Source: an uncultured Porphyromonadaceae bacterium (GTDB lineage Bacteria > Bacteroidota > Bacteroidia > Bacteroidales > UBA11471). Taken from it: a stretch of 21,907 bases of DNA. The notes under the pieces are model-generated. The model worked only from the letters and a program-made list of their open reading frames with translations. It was not told the origin of the DNA and ran no database searches. Numbering within the stretch: the stretch's first letter is position 1; each line of letters starts with the position of its first letter. Position numbers and translations under genes: made by a program. Location of the stretch: the NCBI GenBank assembly GCA_900547555.1, contig URHG01000045.1, positions 1 through 21,907 of the forward strand. Reading direction: 5' to 3'. Shown one piece after another: positions 7,165 through 15,699 of the stretch.

Positions 7165-7773
7165 TTAGGGGCAGAGCAGGTAACGCATCTGTGAAAGCAT
7201 GTTTTGTTTCCATTCTTCCAGAAATGCTTTATAACGGCCTGTATCATCGGAAAAGACCTTCATCAGCATATTCCGGGTAAGAAAAGGAAATGTCAACTGA
7301 CTGTAAAACGTGCATAGAATAATTATGTGAGGGATACGTTTTATTTTTCCGGTATTCATTTCTTTGTCCAAAATTTCCGATAATTGCCGTAACATGCGTT
7401 CTATGCCGAAACGGTGTATCATGAGTATGAGATTGTCGGGATTTCTCTGTATTTCGCTCAGTACAAATCTCGGTAAAAAAGGATTCTCCGAAAAAATAAT
7501 CAGATATTCGTCGAGAATTTTTTCGAGTCTCTCTATGAAAGGGATATCTCCGGCCAAAATCGTTTGTACCTTCGGCATGAAAGTTTCGAAAATGGGAGCC
7601 AATACGGCCCGAAACATACGCTCTTTGGTACGGAAATAGTAATGTAAGGTGGGACGATTGATGCCGACTTTTGCTGCAATATCGCTCATACTGGTCATTT
7701 CAAAACCGTTCTCCAAGAAAACGTCTTTGGCGACATCTACTATTCTATCTTCTAAATTTTCGTTGTTTTCCAT
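7165..7773 (-). CDS. TetR/AcrR family transcriptional regulator
   Basis: 202 residues. The N-terminal helix-turn-helix (about residues 8-54) is clear: IVDVAKDVFLENGFEMTSMS, then DIAAKVGINRPTLHYYFRTK. The remaining helical domain would bind an unknown ligand. The frame is open further upstream, but that part lies inside the dehydratase gene. ATG at 7773 is the sensible start because the protein then begins directly at the TetR domain, with only two bases (7774-7775) after the upstream stop. This tight spacing implies co-transcription and translational coupling. A perfect inverted repeat in the operon promoter (12004-12023) is the likely operator, making this an autoregulated repressor whose ligand is probably the substrate or product of the CoA enzyme; the ligand is not identifiable from sequence. 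Confidence 0.9.
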   Translation of the reverse strand: MENNENLEDRIVDVAKDVFLENGFEMTSMSDIAAKVGINRPTLHYYFRTKERMFRAVLAPIFETFMPKVQTILAGDIPFIERLEKILDEYLIIFSENPFLPRFVLSEIQRNPDNLILMIHRFGIERMLRQLSEILDKEMNTGKIKRIPHIIILCTFYSQLTFPFLTRNMLMKVFSDDTGRYKAFLEEWKQNMLSQMRYLLCP

Positions 7774-7775
7774 AG

Positions 7776-10700
7776 TTATCCATTCAATCCGTGAATAAAA
7801 AGTAACATTCTGTTTATCACATTGACGTCGCTCACACCGCTGTCGAAATCGAGAGACAGCAGGTTCATTTGCGGATATATCGTCTTTATTTTCTTTTCGA
7901 CGCCTTTCGAGACGATATGGTTGGCAATACAGCCGAAAGGTTGCAGGCTGACTACGTGGTCTACCCCGTGGTGCGCCATAGAGACTATTTCGGCCGGTAA
8001 CAGCCAACCTTCGCCGAATTGTGCATAAAGAGGTAATATCTCTTTACCGTAACGAGATGTCTCGAAAATATCGGGAAAGGACTGGAATAGTGGGAAATGC
8101 GATGCGGCACGATTGTATTTTTCGACCTGCCGGCGCACAAGGGCATAAATCCGGTGCAAAACGAAATCGGGGATTTTTTTAGCCGCCAGATAGTTATCTT
8201 GATTGACTTGTTTATTGACGAACGATTGCAGGAAAAATTCCGTCAACGTGGGCGGGACGACTTCGATATGCTGGTCGACAAGCCATGATGAGATATTCTT
8301 TTGGGCGAATGCATGGAATTTCAAGAAGATTTCTCCCACGATTCCGACTTTCGGGACTTGCTTGTCGACATCGGTGATCGATGTAAAACGGTCTGCTGCC
8401 TCTCTTGTTAAGGCGAGCAGTTCGCTCGGTTTGTTCCGCCTTATCGCTTGACGGGCTTTGTCGAGATAGTAATCGCGCCAGAATGCGGCCGCTCCGTTTT
8501 CGGTTTCCCGTGCGACTGCCGCATAATAGAACTTGGCGATACAATCGCTGAAAAGAACCGATGCCAATGCAATAGGCAAGATTTTGAGCCAGTTGACCCG
8601 GAATCCCGGCTGCGGGTTGTCGAACACGTCTCCCCAAGAAACCGAGACGACGGGAACATCGGTATATCCTGCATCGACCAGTGCTTTCTTGATGAGGGCG
8701 ATATACCCTGTGGCACGGCATTGACCACCCGTCTGCGTCATCGCTACGGCGGTCTTGGAGGGTTCGTATCGGCCTTCTTTGAAAGCTTTGATGATGTCGC
8801 CGACGACCAGTGTCGCCGGATAGCATACTTCGTTGTTGGCATATTGCAATCCGTAGTCGGCGGCAATCCTGTCGCTCATCGGCAGCACATCGACGTCGTA
8901 GCCCACCAGCCGAAATAGGTCGGGAATCAGCGGCGAGATAAACGGCGTAAAAAACGGTACGATGATTTTACGGCGTACATCGTCCGATGTATAAGGGGGT
9001 GTTGTTATGAAAGGTAATGGCTCGGGTTGGGTGCCGTGCTTCATTTTCAGACTTTCGATAACGGAACGTACCCGCAAACGTATGGATCCTATATTGTTTA
9101 CGTCATCGATTTTCAGCAACGTGTGGCTTTTCCCGTGTCGATGCAACAACTCTTTTACCTCATCGACGAGAAATGCGTCGGGGCCGCACCCGAAAGAGGT
9201 GAGTTGTATAAACTGCACGTTGTCGTCTTGCTCGGCAGCCCAGCGGGCTGCTGCCAAAATGCGGTTGGGATAAGCCCACTGTGAGATGAATCTCGATTCT
9301 TGGGGGATTGCGTGATCACCCCTGACGATGTCGTCGGTGATCACATCTACTCCCATAGAAGCGATCATGTCGGAAATTTTGTGTTGAATGAGCATATCCG
9401 AATGATAAGGACGACCGGCCAACAGTACCGTCAGGCGTTTTCCGGAGATATTTTCCCGGAAAATCGATTGCATATAGTCGGCAACCGACTTTTCATACTT
9501 GAGTTGTGCCTGCAATGCCGTAGCGAAAGCCTTCTTGATGTTTTTCTCTGCGATTCCCATCCCTTTTAAATAAGCGGAACATTGTCGGTAGAGAGCTTTT
9601 TCGTCTTTGAAAGTTATGACCGGCGTATCGAGGGGAATACTTAGCGGCATCACGCTTTTGGCGATTTCGGAATATCCCGAGACGATAGGGCAGTTGTAGC
9701 TGTTTACACGGGTCTTGTCGGAGAGACGTTCGTACACGACATACGGAAAGAAAATACGGTCGACCTGTTGTTCGCATAGATTTGAAAGATGGCTGTGTAC
9801 CACTTTGGCCGGGAAACATATATTATCAGACATTACCCATTTGGCGGCACGTTCATAAGCTTTGTAGTCGGAGGGCGACGACAAAGTTACATTCATGCCC
9901 GCCTCGGTAAAGAGCGTATGCCAAAAAGGGTAATTTTCATACATATTCAGGCATCTGGGTATTCCTATGGTCGGACCGGGCAGATTCCCTGACGGCCGGT
10001 CGAAAAGCAACCGGTTTTTCTCCGGATAAGCGTTCGTCCCTTTCTTTGAAGACTCGCCTTTGTTTGAGAAAACTTTTTCGCATTTATTCCCGGAATAATA
10101 GATATTCCCGCCGGTAAAATCATATCGATGTATCAGACATTGGTTGGTGCACCCGCGACATGTCATTTGTCGGGTCGTGTATACGGCTCCTTGCATCAAA
10201 GTGTCGGGTGTCATGCCCCTGAATGAGAGATTTCGGCTTTGGGTGTACAGTGCGCAACCGTATGCGCCCATCAGTTCGGGTCGGTCGCTGCGGAATACCG
10301 TATGTCCCGACATTTTCTCGAATGCCCTTACCACGGCGTCGTTCCGCATTGTCCCTCCCTGCACGACGATACAGTCGCCGAACGACGAGAGGTCGTTTAT
10401 CTTCAAAACTTTATACAGACAATTTTTTACGACGGAGTATGCAAGACCGGCAGCTATATCGCCGACCGAGGCTCCTTCGCGTAGAACCTGCTTGACTTTG
10501 GAATTCATGAATACCGTGCATCGGGTCCCCAGATCGCAAGGACTGTCCGCCAAGCAGGCCAGTCGGGCAAACTCGGAAACTTCGTGGCCTAACGTGCGGG
10601 AAAAAGTTTCTATAAATGAACCGCAGCCCGATGAACAGGCCTCATTGAGCTCCATGCGTGTGAGTATGCCTTTGTCGACGAATATCGCTTTCATATCCTG

Positions 10701-11984
10701 CCCGCCTATGTCGAGGATAAAAGATACCCGCTCGTTCAGCTGGCGGGCGGCCATGTAATGGGCGACGGTTTCGATGATACCTTCGTCGAGGCCGAAAGCC
10801 GCTTTTATCAACTCTTCGCCGTAACCGGTAACGCAACTACCCGTAATATGCAGTATGACGGAGTTTGTCGCACATTGGTTTTGCAGGGAAATCAACCCTT
10901 CTTTGACGGCCAGTATCGGGTTTCCGTTGTTCGATGCGTAGTGGGTGAACAATATTTCCTTATCGGAGTTGAGCAGTATGATTTTGGTGGTCGTGGAGCC
11001 CGAATCGATACCGAGGTAGGCTTCTTGTATGCCGGGTTTCCACTGGGCATAATGCATAGAAGAAAGTGATTTCTCATTACGCCATTGAGCATAAGAATCT
11101 TCATTCGGAAATAACGGGTCGAGCCTTTGGGTAAGTATGTTGACTTTTTGCGCCTGATTTCCTTTCCACACCTCCAAGAGTTCTTTTGCCGTAAACGACC
11201 TGCCGTCTTTTGCCGACAATGCTGCTCCCCATGCAGGTATCAGATGGCTTTGCCCGGGAACGACCCAATTACCGTCGGACAACCGCAAATAATCGACAAA
11301 AGCTTTTCTTAATGCCGGGATAAAAGTCAACGGCCCGCCGCAAAAGAGTACCGGCAATGAAATGTCGCACCCCCGGGAGAGGGTCGTGATGGTCTGTACG
11401 GCAACAGCATGGAATACCGATGCGGCTACATCTTCTTTGGAGACGTTCTTTGCCAGAAGATTCTGTACATCGGTCTTGGAGAAAACCCCGCAGCGTGAAG
11501 CGATCGGGTAGACTGTTTGGGCGCGTAGAGCCAAATTACTCATATCATCGACGGAAGTACCGAGTAACACAGCCATTTGATCGATGAATGCGCCGGTTCC
11601 TCCCGCACAGTTTCCGTTCATACGCAAGTCTACCGGGCGATCTTTGTGGAGAAAAACGACTTTGGCATCTTCTCCGCCTATATCGATTATCGAGTGTATG
11701 GAAGGATACAGCTCCGTTACGAACTTTGCGGCTGCGACAACTTCTTGTACAAACGGCAACCCGCAACGTTCGGCCACGCCCATTCCCACACTTCCTGTGA
11801 TGGAAATTGTGCAGGGAGTATCGCCCGTAAGGGCGGATGCCTCTTCGAGAAAGGTAGATATCAACGGATACACGGCTGCCTGATGTCGCTCGTATCGGCT
11901 GTATATGACATCTCCGTCTTGGCTGAGAACAACAATCTTCGCTGTCGTAGACCCTATATCGATTCCGATTCTGTGTGTGTTCAT
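7776..11984 (-). CDS. 2-hydroxyacyl-CoA dehydratase activator/dehydratase-like giant fusion
   Basis: 1402 residues. Activator module 1 (about 1-265) is an ASKHA ATPase (GIDIGSTTAKIVVL, DIGGEDAKV) with [4Fe-4S] ligands Cys126 in NGNCAGGTGAF and Cys165 in SRCGVF. Module 2 (about 322-585) repeats this: GIDSGSTTTKIILL, DIGGQDMK, Cys450 in NEACSSGCGSF and Cys489 in GTRCTVF. A Cys cluster follows (609, 612, 616, 635). Two HgdB/DUF2229-like halves come next: about 670-965 with NICFPA Cys723 and TSFGCGPD Cys933, and about 1005-1395 with NEVCYPA Cys1054, GGQCRA Cys1089 and QPFGCIANH. In this family an ATP-driven activator injects low-potential electrons into an iron-sulfur acceptor protein (2-hydroxyacyl-CoA dehydratases; double-cubane-cluster proteins). 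Large fused members are widespread in Bacteroides and of unknown substrate. It is first in an operon with TetR; no CoA-transferase is beside it. Confidence 0.9.
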   Translation of the reverse strand: MNTHRIGIDIGSTTAKIVVLSQDGDVIYSRYERHQAAVYPLISTFLEEASALTGDTPCTISITGSVGMGVAERCGLPFVQEVVAAAKFVTELYPSIHSIIDIGGEDAKVVFLHKDRPVDLRMNGNCAGGTGAFIDQMAVLLGTSVDDMSNLALRAQTVYPIASRCGVFSKTDVQNLLAKNVSKEDVAASVFHAVAVQTITTLSRGCDISLPVLFCGGPLTFIPALRKAFVDYLRLSDGNWVVPGQSHLIPAWGAALSAKDGRSFTAKELLEVWKGNQAQKVNILTQRLDPLFPNEDSYAQWRNEKSLSSMHYAQWKPGIQEAYLGIDSGSTTTKIILLNSDKEILFTHYASNNGNPILAVKEGLISLQNQCATNSVILHITGSCVTGYGEELIKAAFGLDEGIIETVAHYMAARQLNERVSFILDIGGQDMKAIFVDKGILTRMELNEACSSGCGSFIETFSRTLGHEVSEFARLACLADSPCDLGTRCTVFMNSKVKQVLREGASVGDIAAGLAYSVVKNCLYKVLKINDLSSFGDCIVVQGGTMRNDAVVRAFEKMSGHTVFRSDRPELMGAYGCALYTQSRNLSFRGMTPDTLMQGAVYTTRQMTCRGCTNQCLIHRYDFTGGNIYYSGNKCEKVFSNKGESSKKGTNAYPEKNRLLFDRPSGNLPGPTIGIPRCLNMYENYPFWHTLFTEAGMNVTLSSPSDYKAYERAAKWVMSDNICFPAKVVHSHLSNLCEQQVDRIFFPYVVYERLSDKTRVNSYNCPIVSGYSEIAKSVMPLSIPLDTPVITFKDEKALYRQCSAYLKGMGIAEKNIKKAFATALQAQLKYEKSVADYMQSIFRENISGKRLTVLLAGRPYHSDMLIQHKISDMIASMGVDVITDDIVRGDHAIPQESRFISQWAYPNRILAAARWAAEQDDNVQFIQLTSFGCGPDAFLVDEVKELLHRHGKSHTLLKIDDVNNIGSIRLRVRSVIESLKMKHGTQPEPLPFITTPPYTSDDVRRKIIVPFFTPFISPLIPDLFRLVGYDVDVLPMSDRIAADYGLQYANNEVCYPATLVVGDIIKAFKEGRYEPSKTAVAMTQTGGQCRATGYIALIKKALVDAGYTDVPVVSVSWGDVFDNPQPGFRVNWLKILPIALASVLFSDCIAKFYYAAVARETENGAAAFWRDYYLDKARQAIRRNKPSELLALTREAADRFTSITDVDKQVPKVGIVGEIFLKFHAFAQKNISSWLVDQHIEVVPPTLTEFFLQSFVNKQVNQDNYLAAKKIPDFVLHRIYALVRRQVEKYNRAASHFPLFQSFPDIFETSRYGKEILPLYAQFGEGWLLPAEIVSMAHHGVDHVVSLQPFGCIANHIVSKGVEKKIKTIYPQMNLLSLDFDSGVSDVNVINRMLLFIHGLNG

Positions 11985-12003
11985 AATTTACACCCTCTAT
12001 TAT

Positions 12004-12023
12004 GTCTGACAATAGTGTCAGAC
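12004..12023 (-). promoter_or_regulatory. Probable TetR operator (perfect inverted repeat)
   Basis: GTCTGACA-ATAG-TGTCAGAC is a perfect 8-4-8 inverted repeat. It begins one base after the -7 box and covers the expected transcription start and first transcribed bases, an ideal position for repression by the TetR encoded in the same operon. The protein-site assignment is inference from linkage. Confidence 0.75.
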
Positions 12024-12024
12024 G

Positions 12025-12055
12025 CAAATGTATAGATGTTTTTTTAGGGAACAAA
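12025..12055 (-). promoter_or_regulatory. Consensus Bacteroidales promoter of dehydratase-tetR operon
   Basis: On the minus strand TTTG (12052-12055), exactly 19 bases, then TACATTTG (12025-12032): a full match to TTTG-N19-TAnnTTTG. Predicted start near 12020, about 36 bases before the ATG at 11984. Confidence 0.85.
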
Positions 12056-12159
12056 ATGTATCATAATGATTATTGTATTATTTAACAAATACAAAATAAA
12101 ATCCGACAAAAGAAAGAATGCTTCTGCCGGATATAATACGAAGGAAAGTTCTGTCGGAG

Positions 12160-13077
12160 TTATTTCCAGAATCGCCAGTTGCGATGTAGGTGGTCGTTAC
12201 GGTCGAGGGCGGTTATGGCGGCACGACGTCCCATCTCGATGATCTCATGCGAATGATAAAATTCGAGCACTCCGTATGAGGCGGCCGGGACTTCGATGAG
12301 CAAGTCGGGCTTATAGATCTCTACCGATAATTGCGATATTCGCCTTATCATCATGTGCGAAGCCTGCAACAAGGAGTTGTAATAGTTATAATTGGGTTCT
12401 TCTTTTGGCCCCTCGTCGGTATGTTCTGAGAAGAAAGTCTTTCTCCACCACTCTTTAAAAATGGAGATGCCGTCTGTTGCAGACGGTTCGGGACGTGGGA
12501 CGGGAGCTGTTTCTTCCAAAGCCTGCGCGTTCACATCGACAGCAATCACTCTGTCGCCGGGAAAACGTTGTACTCGGTTTATGGGAAGGGGGTTGAGAAT
12601 CCCTCCATCCATAAGAACCATATCTTTTTTGTGGACGGGGCGAAAGAATGAGGGTAGGGAAATAGAGGCTCTTATCGCATCGAAAAGACACCCGCTGTCA
12701 AATACGATTTCTTTCTCGGCATGCACGTCGGTAGCAATAGCCGAAAACGGTATGGGCAAGTCTTCGATGGGAACATCGGGAACCAACTCTTTCAGGGTAT
12801 TGATAATGCGGGACCCTTTTACCAGACCGTCGAAACGGAATGTGAAGTCGAGCAGTTGGAACATTTTGAATTTATCGACTCCCTCTATCCAATGTTTGAA
12901 ATCTTCGAGTTTCCCGGCGGCGTATATGCCTCCGACCAACGCTCCCATAGACGTTCCCGAAACCGATGTGATTTCGTATCCTCTGTTCAGCAGTTCTTCT
13001 ATGATACCGATGTGTGCCAGTCCGCGGGCACCGCCGCTTCCCAGTACCAGTGCGACTGTTCTTTTTTTACGACCCAT
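12160..13077 (-). CDS. Patatin-like phospholipase (RssA-like)
   Basis: A 305-residue cytoplasmic hydrolase of the patatin class. It has the oxyanion loop GSGGARG at 13-19, the nucleophile elbow GTSMG with Ser43, and the dyad aspartate Asp157 in MDGGILNPLP. The SVSGTSMGALVGGIYAAGK and RASISLPSFFRP stretches match the short bacterial RssA-type members, and there is no signal peptide or outer-membrane barrel as in PlpD. It would hydrolyse acyl esters of phospholipids, though substrate is unknown. ATG at 13077 begins MGRKKRTVALVLGSGG, the usual start. It is transcribed away from the drug exporter gene; the 154-bp divergent gap shows no clear promoter box. The 12060-12159 stretch downstream has only a weak, imperfect CCGACA...TGTCGG hairpin as terminator candidate. 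Confidence 0.9.
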   Translation of the reverse strand: MGRKKRTVALVLGSGGARGLAHIGIIEELLNRGYEITSVSGTSMGALVGGIYAAGKLEDFKHWIEGVDKFKMFQLLDFTFRFDGLVKGSRIINTLKELVPDVPIEDLPIPFSAIATDVHAEKEIVFDSGCLFDAIRASISLPSFFRPVHKKDMVLMDGGILNPLPINRVQRFPGDRVIAVDVNAQALEETAPVPRPEPSATDGISIFKEWWRKTFFSEHTDEGPKEEPNYNYYNSLLQASHMMIRRISQLSVEIYKPDLLIEVPAASYGVLEFYHSHEIIEMGRRAAITALDRNDHLHRNWRFWK

Positions 13078-13231
13078 ATGTTTTTCTTTTTATGCATTAA
13101 AAATAGATATTCTATTCTTATTATATAGACCGTTATGTATGGAGATTTGTTTTGATTAACTGTTTTTTTCAAACATTGGCAAGAGACGTCAAACATTTTT
13201 GGAAATTTTGCCTCGTAAAAAAATAAGAAAT

Positions 13232-14401
13232 ATGACGATAGAAAAACGTAATTCAAGACTATTTATTCTTCTGTTCATGGGTATGTTGTCGGCATTCGGG
13301 CCTTTTGTTACCGATTTTTATCTTCCTACGTTGCCGCAGCTCACAAATGATTTCGAGACGACTACCTCTTTGGTACAGCTTACATTGACATTCAGTATGA
13401 TAGGGCTTGCCATCGGGCAAATGATTATCGGCCCTTTGAGCGATAAATACGGGCGTCGCACACCGCTAATCCTTTCCCTTGCGCTTTTTATCGTTTCTAC
13501 CGTAGCTTGCTTGTATGCCCGGGATATACACACCTTTCTTATTTGTCGGTTTATACAAGGATTTGCCGGAGCTGGCGGATTGGTTATATCTCGGTCTATT
13601 GTAACCGATTTGTATTCGGGTAGCTCATTGGCTAAAACTTTCTCGCTTATGGCGGCGATAAACGGTATTGCTCCGGTCGGAGCTCCGGTATTAGGCGGTA
13701 TCATGATGAAGTGGACCGATTGGCACGGAATATTTCTTATCCTGCTGGTAATCGGCGTGGTATTATTGGGTATCGGCTTTGCTCAACACGAGACGTTGGA
13801 GAAAGAGAATCGTTTTCAGGGCGGAGTTTTTTCCACATTTACCCGGTTTATTCCGGTCTTGCGTAACCGCCGTTTTACGCAGCATCTTATTATACAGACT
13901 TTTGCTATGGGTGTGTTGTTCGGTTATATAGCTGCTTCTCCGTTTATCTTTCAGGAACACTATCATGTTTCTCCTCTCATGTATAGTATTTGTTTTGGAG
14001 CCAATGCATTAGGTATCATGATAGGTTCGAGTCTTTTGGTCCCTCGTTTTCGTACGGCGCAAAGAGCATTACGTGTCGGTTCTTCGGGATTTTTTGTCCT
14101 CGGACTTTGTACTGCTGTGGCTCTTATCGCCGATATGCCTTTTGCCCTTGTCGAGAGTTTGCTTTTTCTTCTACTCGTCTCATTGGGTATGGTGCTTCCC
14201 ACTTCTACGGCTCTCGCCCTTGATATGGAACGAAAAAATGCCGGTAATGCCTCTGCTCTTTTAGGATTTACCCAATTCCTTTTCGGAGGTATTGTATCGC
14301 CGTTGACAGGAATGGGAAGTATTCTTGTCTCTACGGGTATCATCATCGCTGTATGTTGTGTGGTCATGTACGCGACCAGCCGTGCTGTTACGGAAAAGTA
14401 G
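13232..14401 (+). CDS. MFS multidrug exporter, Bcr/CflA family
   Basis: 389 residues, hydrophobic throughout with the pattern of 12 membrane helices. It has the Bcr/CflA hallmark TDFYLPTLPQ at about 28-37 after the first helix, and MFS motif A GPLSDKYGRR at about 68-77. RFIQGFAGAGG in the fourth helix matches the drug:proton antiporter group. It would export drugs or small metabolites by proton antiport across the inner membrane. The frame can be extended to a TTG at 13199, but ATG at 13232 (MTIEKRNSRLFILL) gives the normal family N-terminus and is preferred. It is the last clearly core gene before the accessory stretch starting at 14402. Confidence 0.9.
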   Translation: MTIEKRNSRLFILLFMGMLSAFGPFVTDFYLPTLPQLTNDFETTTSLVQLTLTFSMIGLAIGQMIIGPLSDKYGRRTPLILSLALFIVSTVACLYARDIHTFLICRFIQGFAGAGGLVISRSIVTDLYSGSSLAKTFSLMAAINGIAPVGAPVLGGIMMKWTDWHGIFLILLVIGVVLLGIGFAQHETLEKENRFQGGVFSTFTRFIPVLRNRRFTQHLIIQTFAMGVLFGYIAASPFIFQEHYHVSPLMYSICFGANALGIMIGSSLLVPRFRTAQRALRVGSSGFFVLGLCTAVALIADMPFALVESLLFLLLVSLGMVLPTSTALALDMERKNAGNASALLGFTQFLFGGIVSPLTGMGSILVSTGIIIAVCCVVMYATSRAVTEK

Positions 14402-14462
14402 GTTGTGGCTTAAAATCCCGTATCGGCATTCGGCGGTTTACATTTGTGGGGATTCCACTGCT

Positions 14463-14762
14463 ATGGCGATGGCGGTAGCTGCCGATAGGGAAATAAGGTC
14501 GAAACTGCTGAGGCGTATCGCCGTCGATGCCGGTTTTGCCACGACGCCCGGGGATGCGGGGAAACTTGTCAGGCCGACGGTACACGATTTCGACTTGACC
14601 CGGGCTTATTTCGTATTGGCCGACCTTTATAATTTCAGGGAGTCGCCGATTACGACTCAACGGCTCTTCGAGCTGGCCGCTCGCGGGATCGCCGTCATCG
14701 TGGGAACGCGACGGCTTCCTCCGGAGTTCGAGCCGTTCTGTACGGCTTATTTTCCGGAATAG
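14463..14762 (+). CDS. Small protein of unknown function, GC-rich
   Basis: I do not recognise a named family. From ATG 14463 the product is 99 residues with alternating helix and strand patterns (LTRAYFVLADLYNFRESPI; LFELAARGIAVIVGTRRLPP). The same frame continues upstream with protein-like sequence (HSAVYICGDSTAMAMAVAAD), so a TTG at 14403, two bases after the exporter stop, is an alternative start, or the true 5' end was lost. Hand counts give about 59% GC over 14521-14700, clearly above the neighbours. Similar-looking short proteins occur in Bacteroidetes mobile regions to my recollection. It lies next to a toxin-antitoxin pair and an integrase, so horizontal origin is likely. It could be a remnant. 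Confidence 0.5.
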   Translation: MAMAVAADREIRSKLLRRIAVDAGFATTPGDAGKLVRPTVHDFDLTRAYFVLADLYNFRESPITTQRLFELAARGIAVIVGTRRLPPEFEPFCTAYFPE

Positions 14763-14785
14763 TTTTTTAACAATTTATTTTTTGG

Positions 14786-14823
14786 AAAGTTGATATATAA
14801 TACAACTTTTTTTTATACCTTTG
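14786..14823 (+). promoter_or_regulatory. higBA promoter with inverted-repeat operator
   Basis: TACCTTTG (14816-14823) is a -7 box ending four bases before the ATG at 14828. AAAGTTG (14786-14792) and CAACTTT (14803-14809) form a perfect 7-10-7 inverted repeat overlapping the -33 region, where autoregulating antitoxins commonly bind. Confidence 0.55.
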
Positions 14824-14827
14824 CATC

Positions 14828-15160
14828 ATGGATAAAGAAAGACAAATCCTTTACTATAAAAATTATTTCGTAGAATTCTTCTTGTCATTGGAAGACGGAG
14901 CGAAGAAAAAAGTGGCTTATGTTCTTGATATGATCAAAACGCAAGAACGTTTGAATACCAACTTCGTCAAATTCATACGAGATGGAATATATGAGTTGAG
15001 AGCAAGCCATAACGGAAATATATATCGTGCATTTTTTATTTTCGATGAAGGCAATATAGTCATGTTGTTCAACGGTTTTCAAAAGAAAACGCAGAAAACC
15101 CCGAACAATGAAATAGAAAAAGCGTTAAAACTTAAAAACGAATATTATGCAAGCAAATAA
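14828..15160 (+). CDS. higB: HigB/Gp49-type toxin of RelE superfamily
   Basis: A 110-residue basic protein with the typical order of this group: RQILYYKNYFVEFFLSLEDG at the N-terminus, a helical hairpin, then FVKFIRDGIYELRASHNGNIYRAFFIFDEG, and LFNGFQKKTQKTP with an ensuing helix. These proteins are predicted mRNA interferases acting on the ribosome. The ATG is fixed by the family N-terminus. The gene overlaps the antitoxin gene by 14 bases, with toxin first as in HigBA loci. A -7 box ends only four bases before the start codon, suggesting a leaderless transcript. Catalytic residues cannot be assigned with certainty by eye. Confidence 0.85.
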   Translation: MDKERQILYYKNYFVEFFLSLEDGAKKKVAYVLDMIKTQERLNTNFVKFIRDGIYELRASHNGNIYRAFFIFDEGNIVMLFNGFQKKTQKTPNNEIEKALKLKNEYYASK

Positions 15161-15449
15161 TCCTGACATTCACAGCATGGACGCCATTCTGGACAACTTG
15201 TACGGTAGGGTAGGAAGCCCGGAACGGGAGGAGTTCCGCAGAGAGGCCTATGCCTATATGATGGGACAGTTGATTTGCGATGCCCGGAAACAGGAAAAAC
15301 TGACGCAATCCCAACTGGCTCAAAAGGTCGGTACTGATAAAACCTATATTTCCCGTATCGAAAAAGGTCTTATCGAACCGGGTATCAGCATGTTCTGTCG
15401 AATCATCGATGCACTTGGCCTCAAAATCGAAATCGTCAAAGTCATGTAA
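15147..15449 (+). CDS. higA: HigA-type antitoxin, XRE helix-turn-helix
   Basis: 100 residues. The C-terminal two thirds is an XRE HTH: LICDARKQEKLTQSQLAQKV, then GTDKTYISRIEKGLIEPGIS, ending in a short LGLKIEIVKV strand. It neutralises the preceding toxin and probably represses the operon through the inverted repeat at 14786-14809. Its ATG lies within the last codons of the toxin gene, which implies translational coupling. A strong terminator follows 31 bases after the stop. Confidence 0.88.
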   Translation: MQANNPDIHSMDAILDNLYGRVGSPEREEFRREAYAYMMGQLICDARKQEKLTQSQLAQKVGTDKTYISRIEKGLIEPGISMFCRIIDALGLKIEIVKVM

Positions 15450-15480
15450 GACAGACGTATTTCTACAAACAGGTATTTTC

Positions 15481-15509
15481 CGGCGCGGCACACAGGTCGC
15501 GCCGTTTTT
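15481..15509 (+). terminator. Intrinsic terminator of higBA
   Basis: CGGCGCG (15481-15487) and CGCGCCG (15498-15504) pair perfectly around a 10-base loop, followed by TTTTT. Confidence 0.85.
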
Positions 15510-15538
15510 ATGGGTACTCATGCACAAATCCTTTTGCT

Positions 15539-15563
15539 TGCGCTCACCGGTAGCGCATTTTTT
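15539..15563 (+). terminator. Second terminator-like hairpin
   Basis: TGCGCT (15539-15544) and AGCGCA (15552-15557) with a 7-base loop, then TTTTTT. It may back up the higBA terminator or be left from a lost gene. Confidence 0.55.
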
Positions 15564-15699
15564 ATTTTTTCGATTTTCCCCCTCGCCTCCCCCAAAAGAG
15601 AATCATCGTTTTCGGACAAACGTGCAGCACGGGGAAAGAGCCGGCCATGAAAGAAAGAGACGGATAGATTCCTCACACCGCGTATACGGGGTTTCGGAA

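Noticed and set aside
7774..8007. N-terminal extension of the TetR reading frame
   Set aside because: Lies inside the dehydratase gene, is Arg/Gln-rich and unlike TetR; ATG 7773 gives the normal N-terminus.
12100..12159. Terminator for the patatin gene
   Set aside because: Only an imperfect CCGACA...TGTCGG stem with a long interior; too weak to list as a feature.
13199..13231. Upstream TTG start for the MFS exporter
   Set aside because: ATG at 13232 gives the usual short N-terminus before the first helix.
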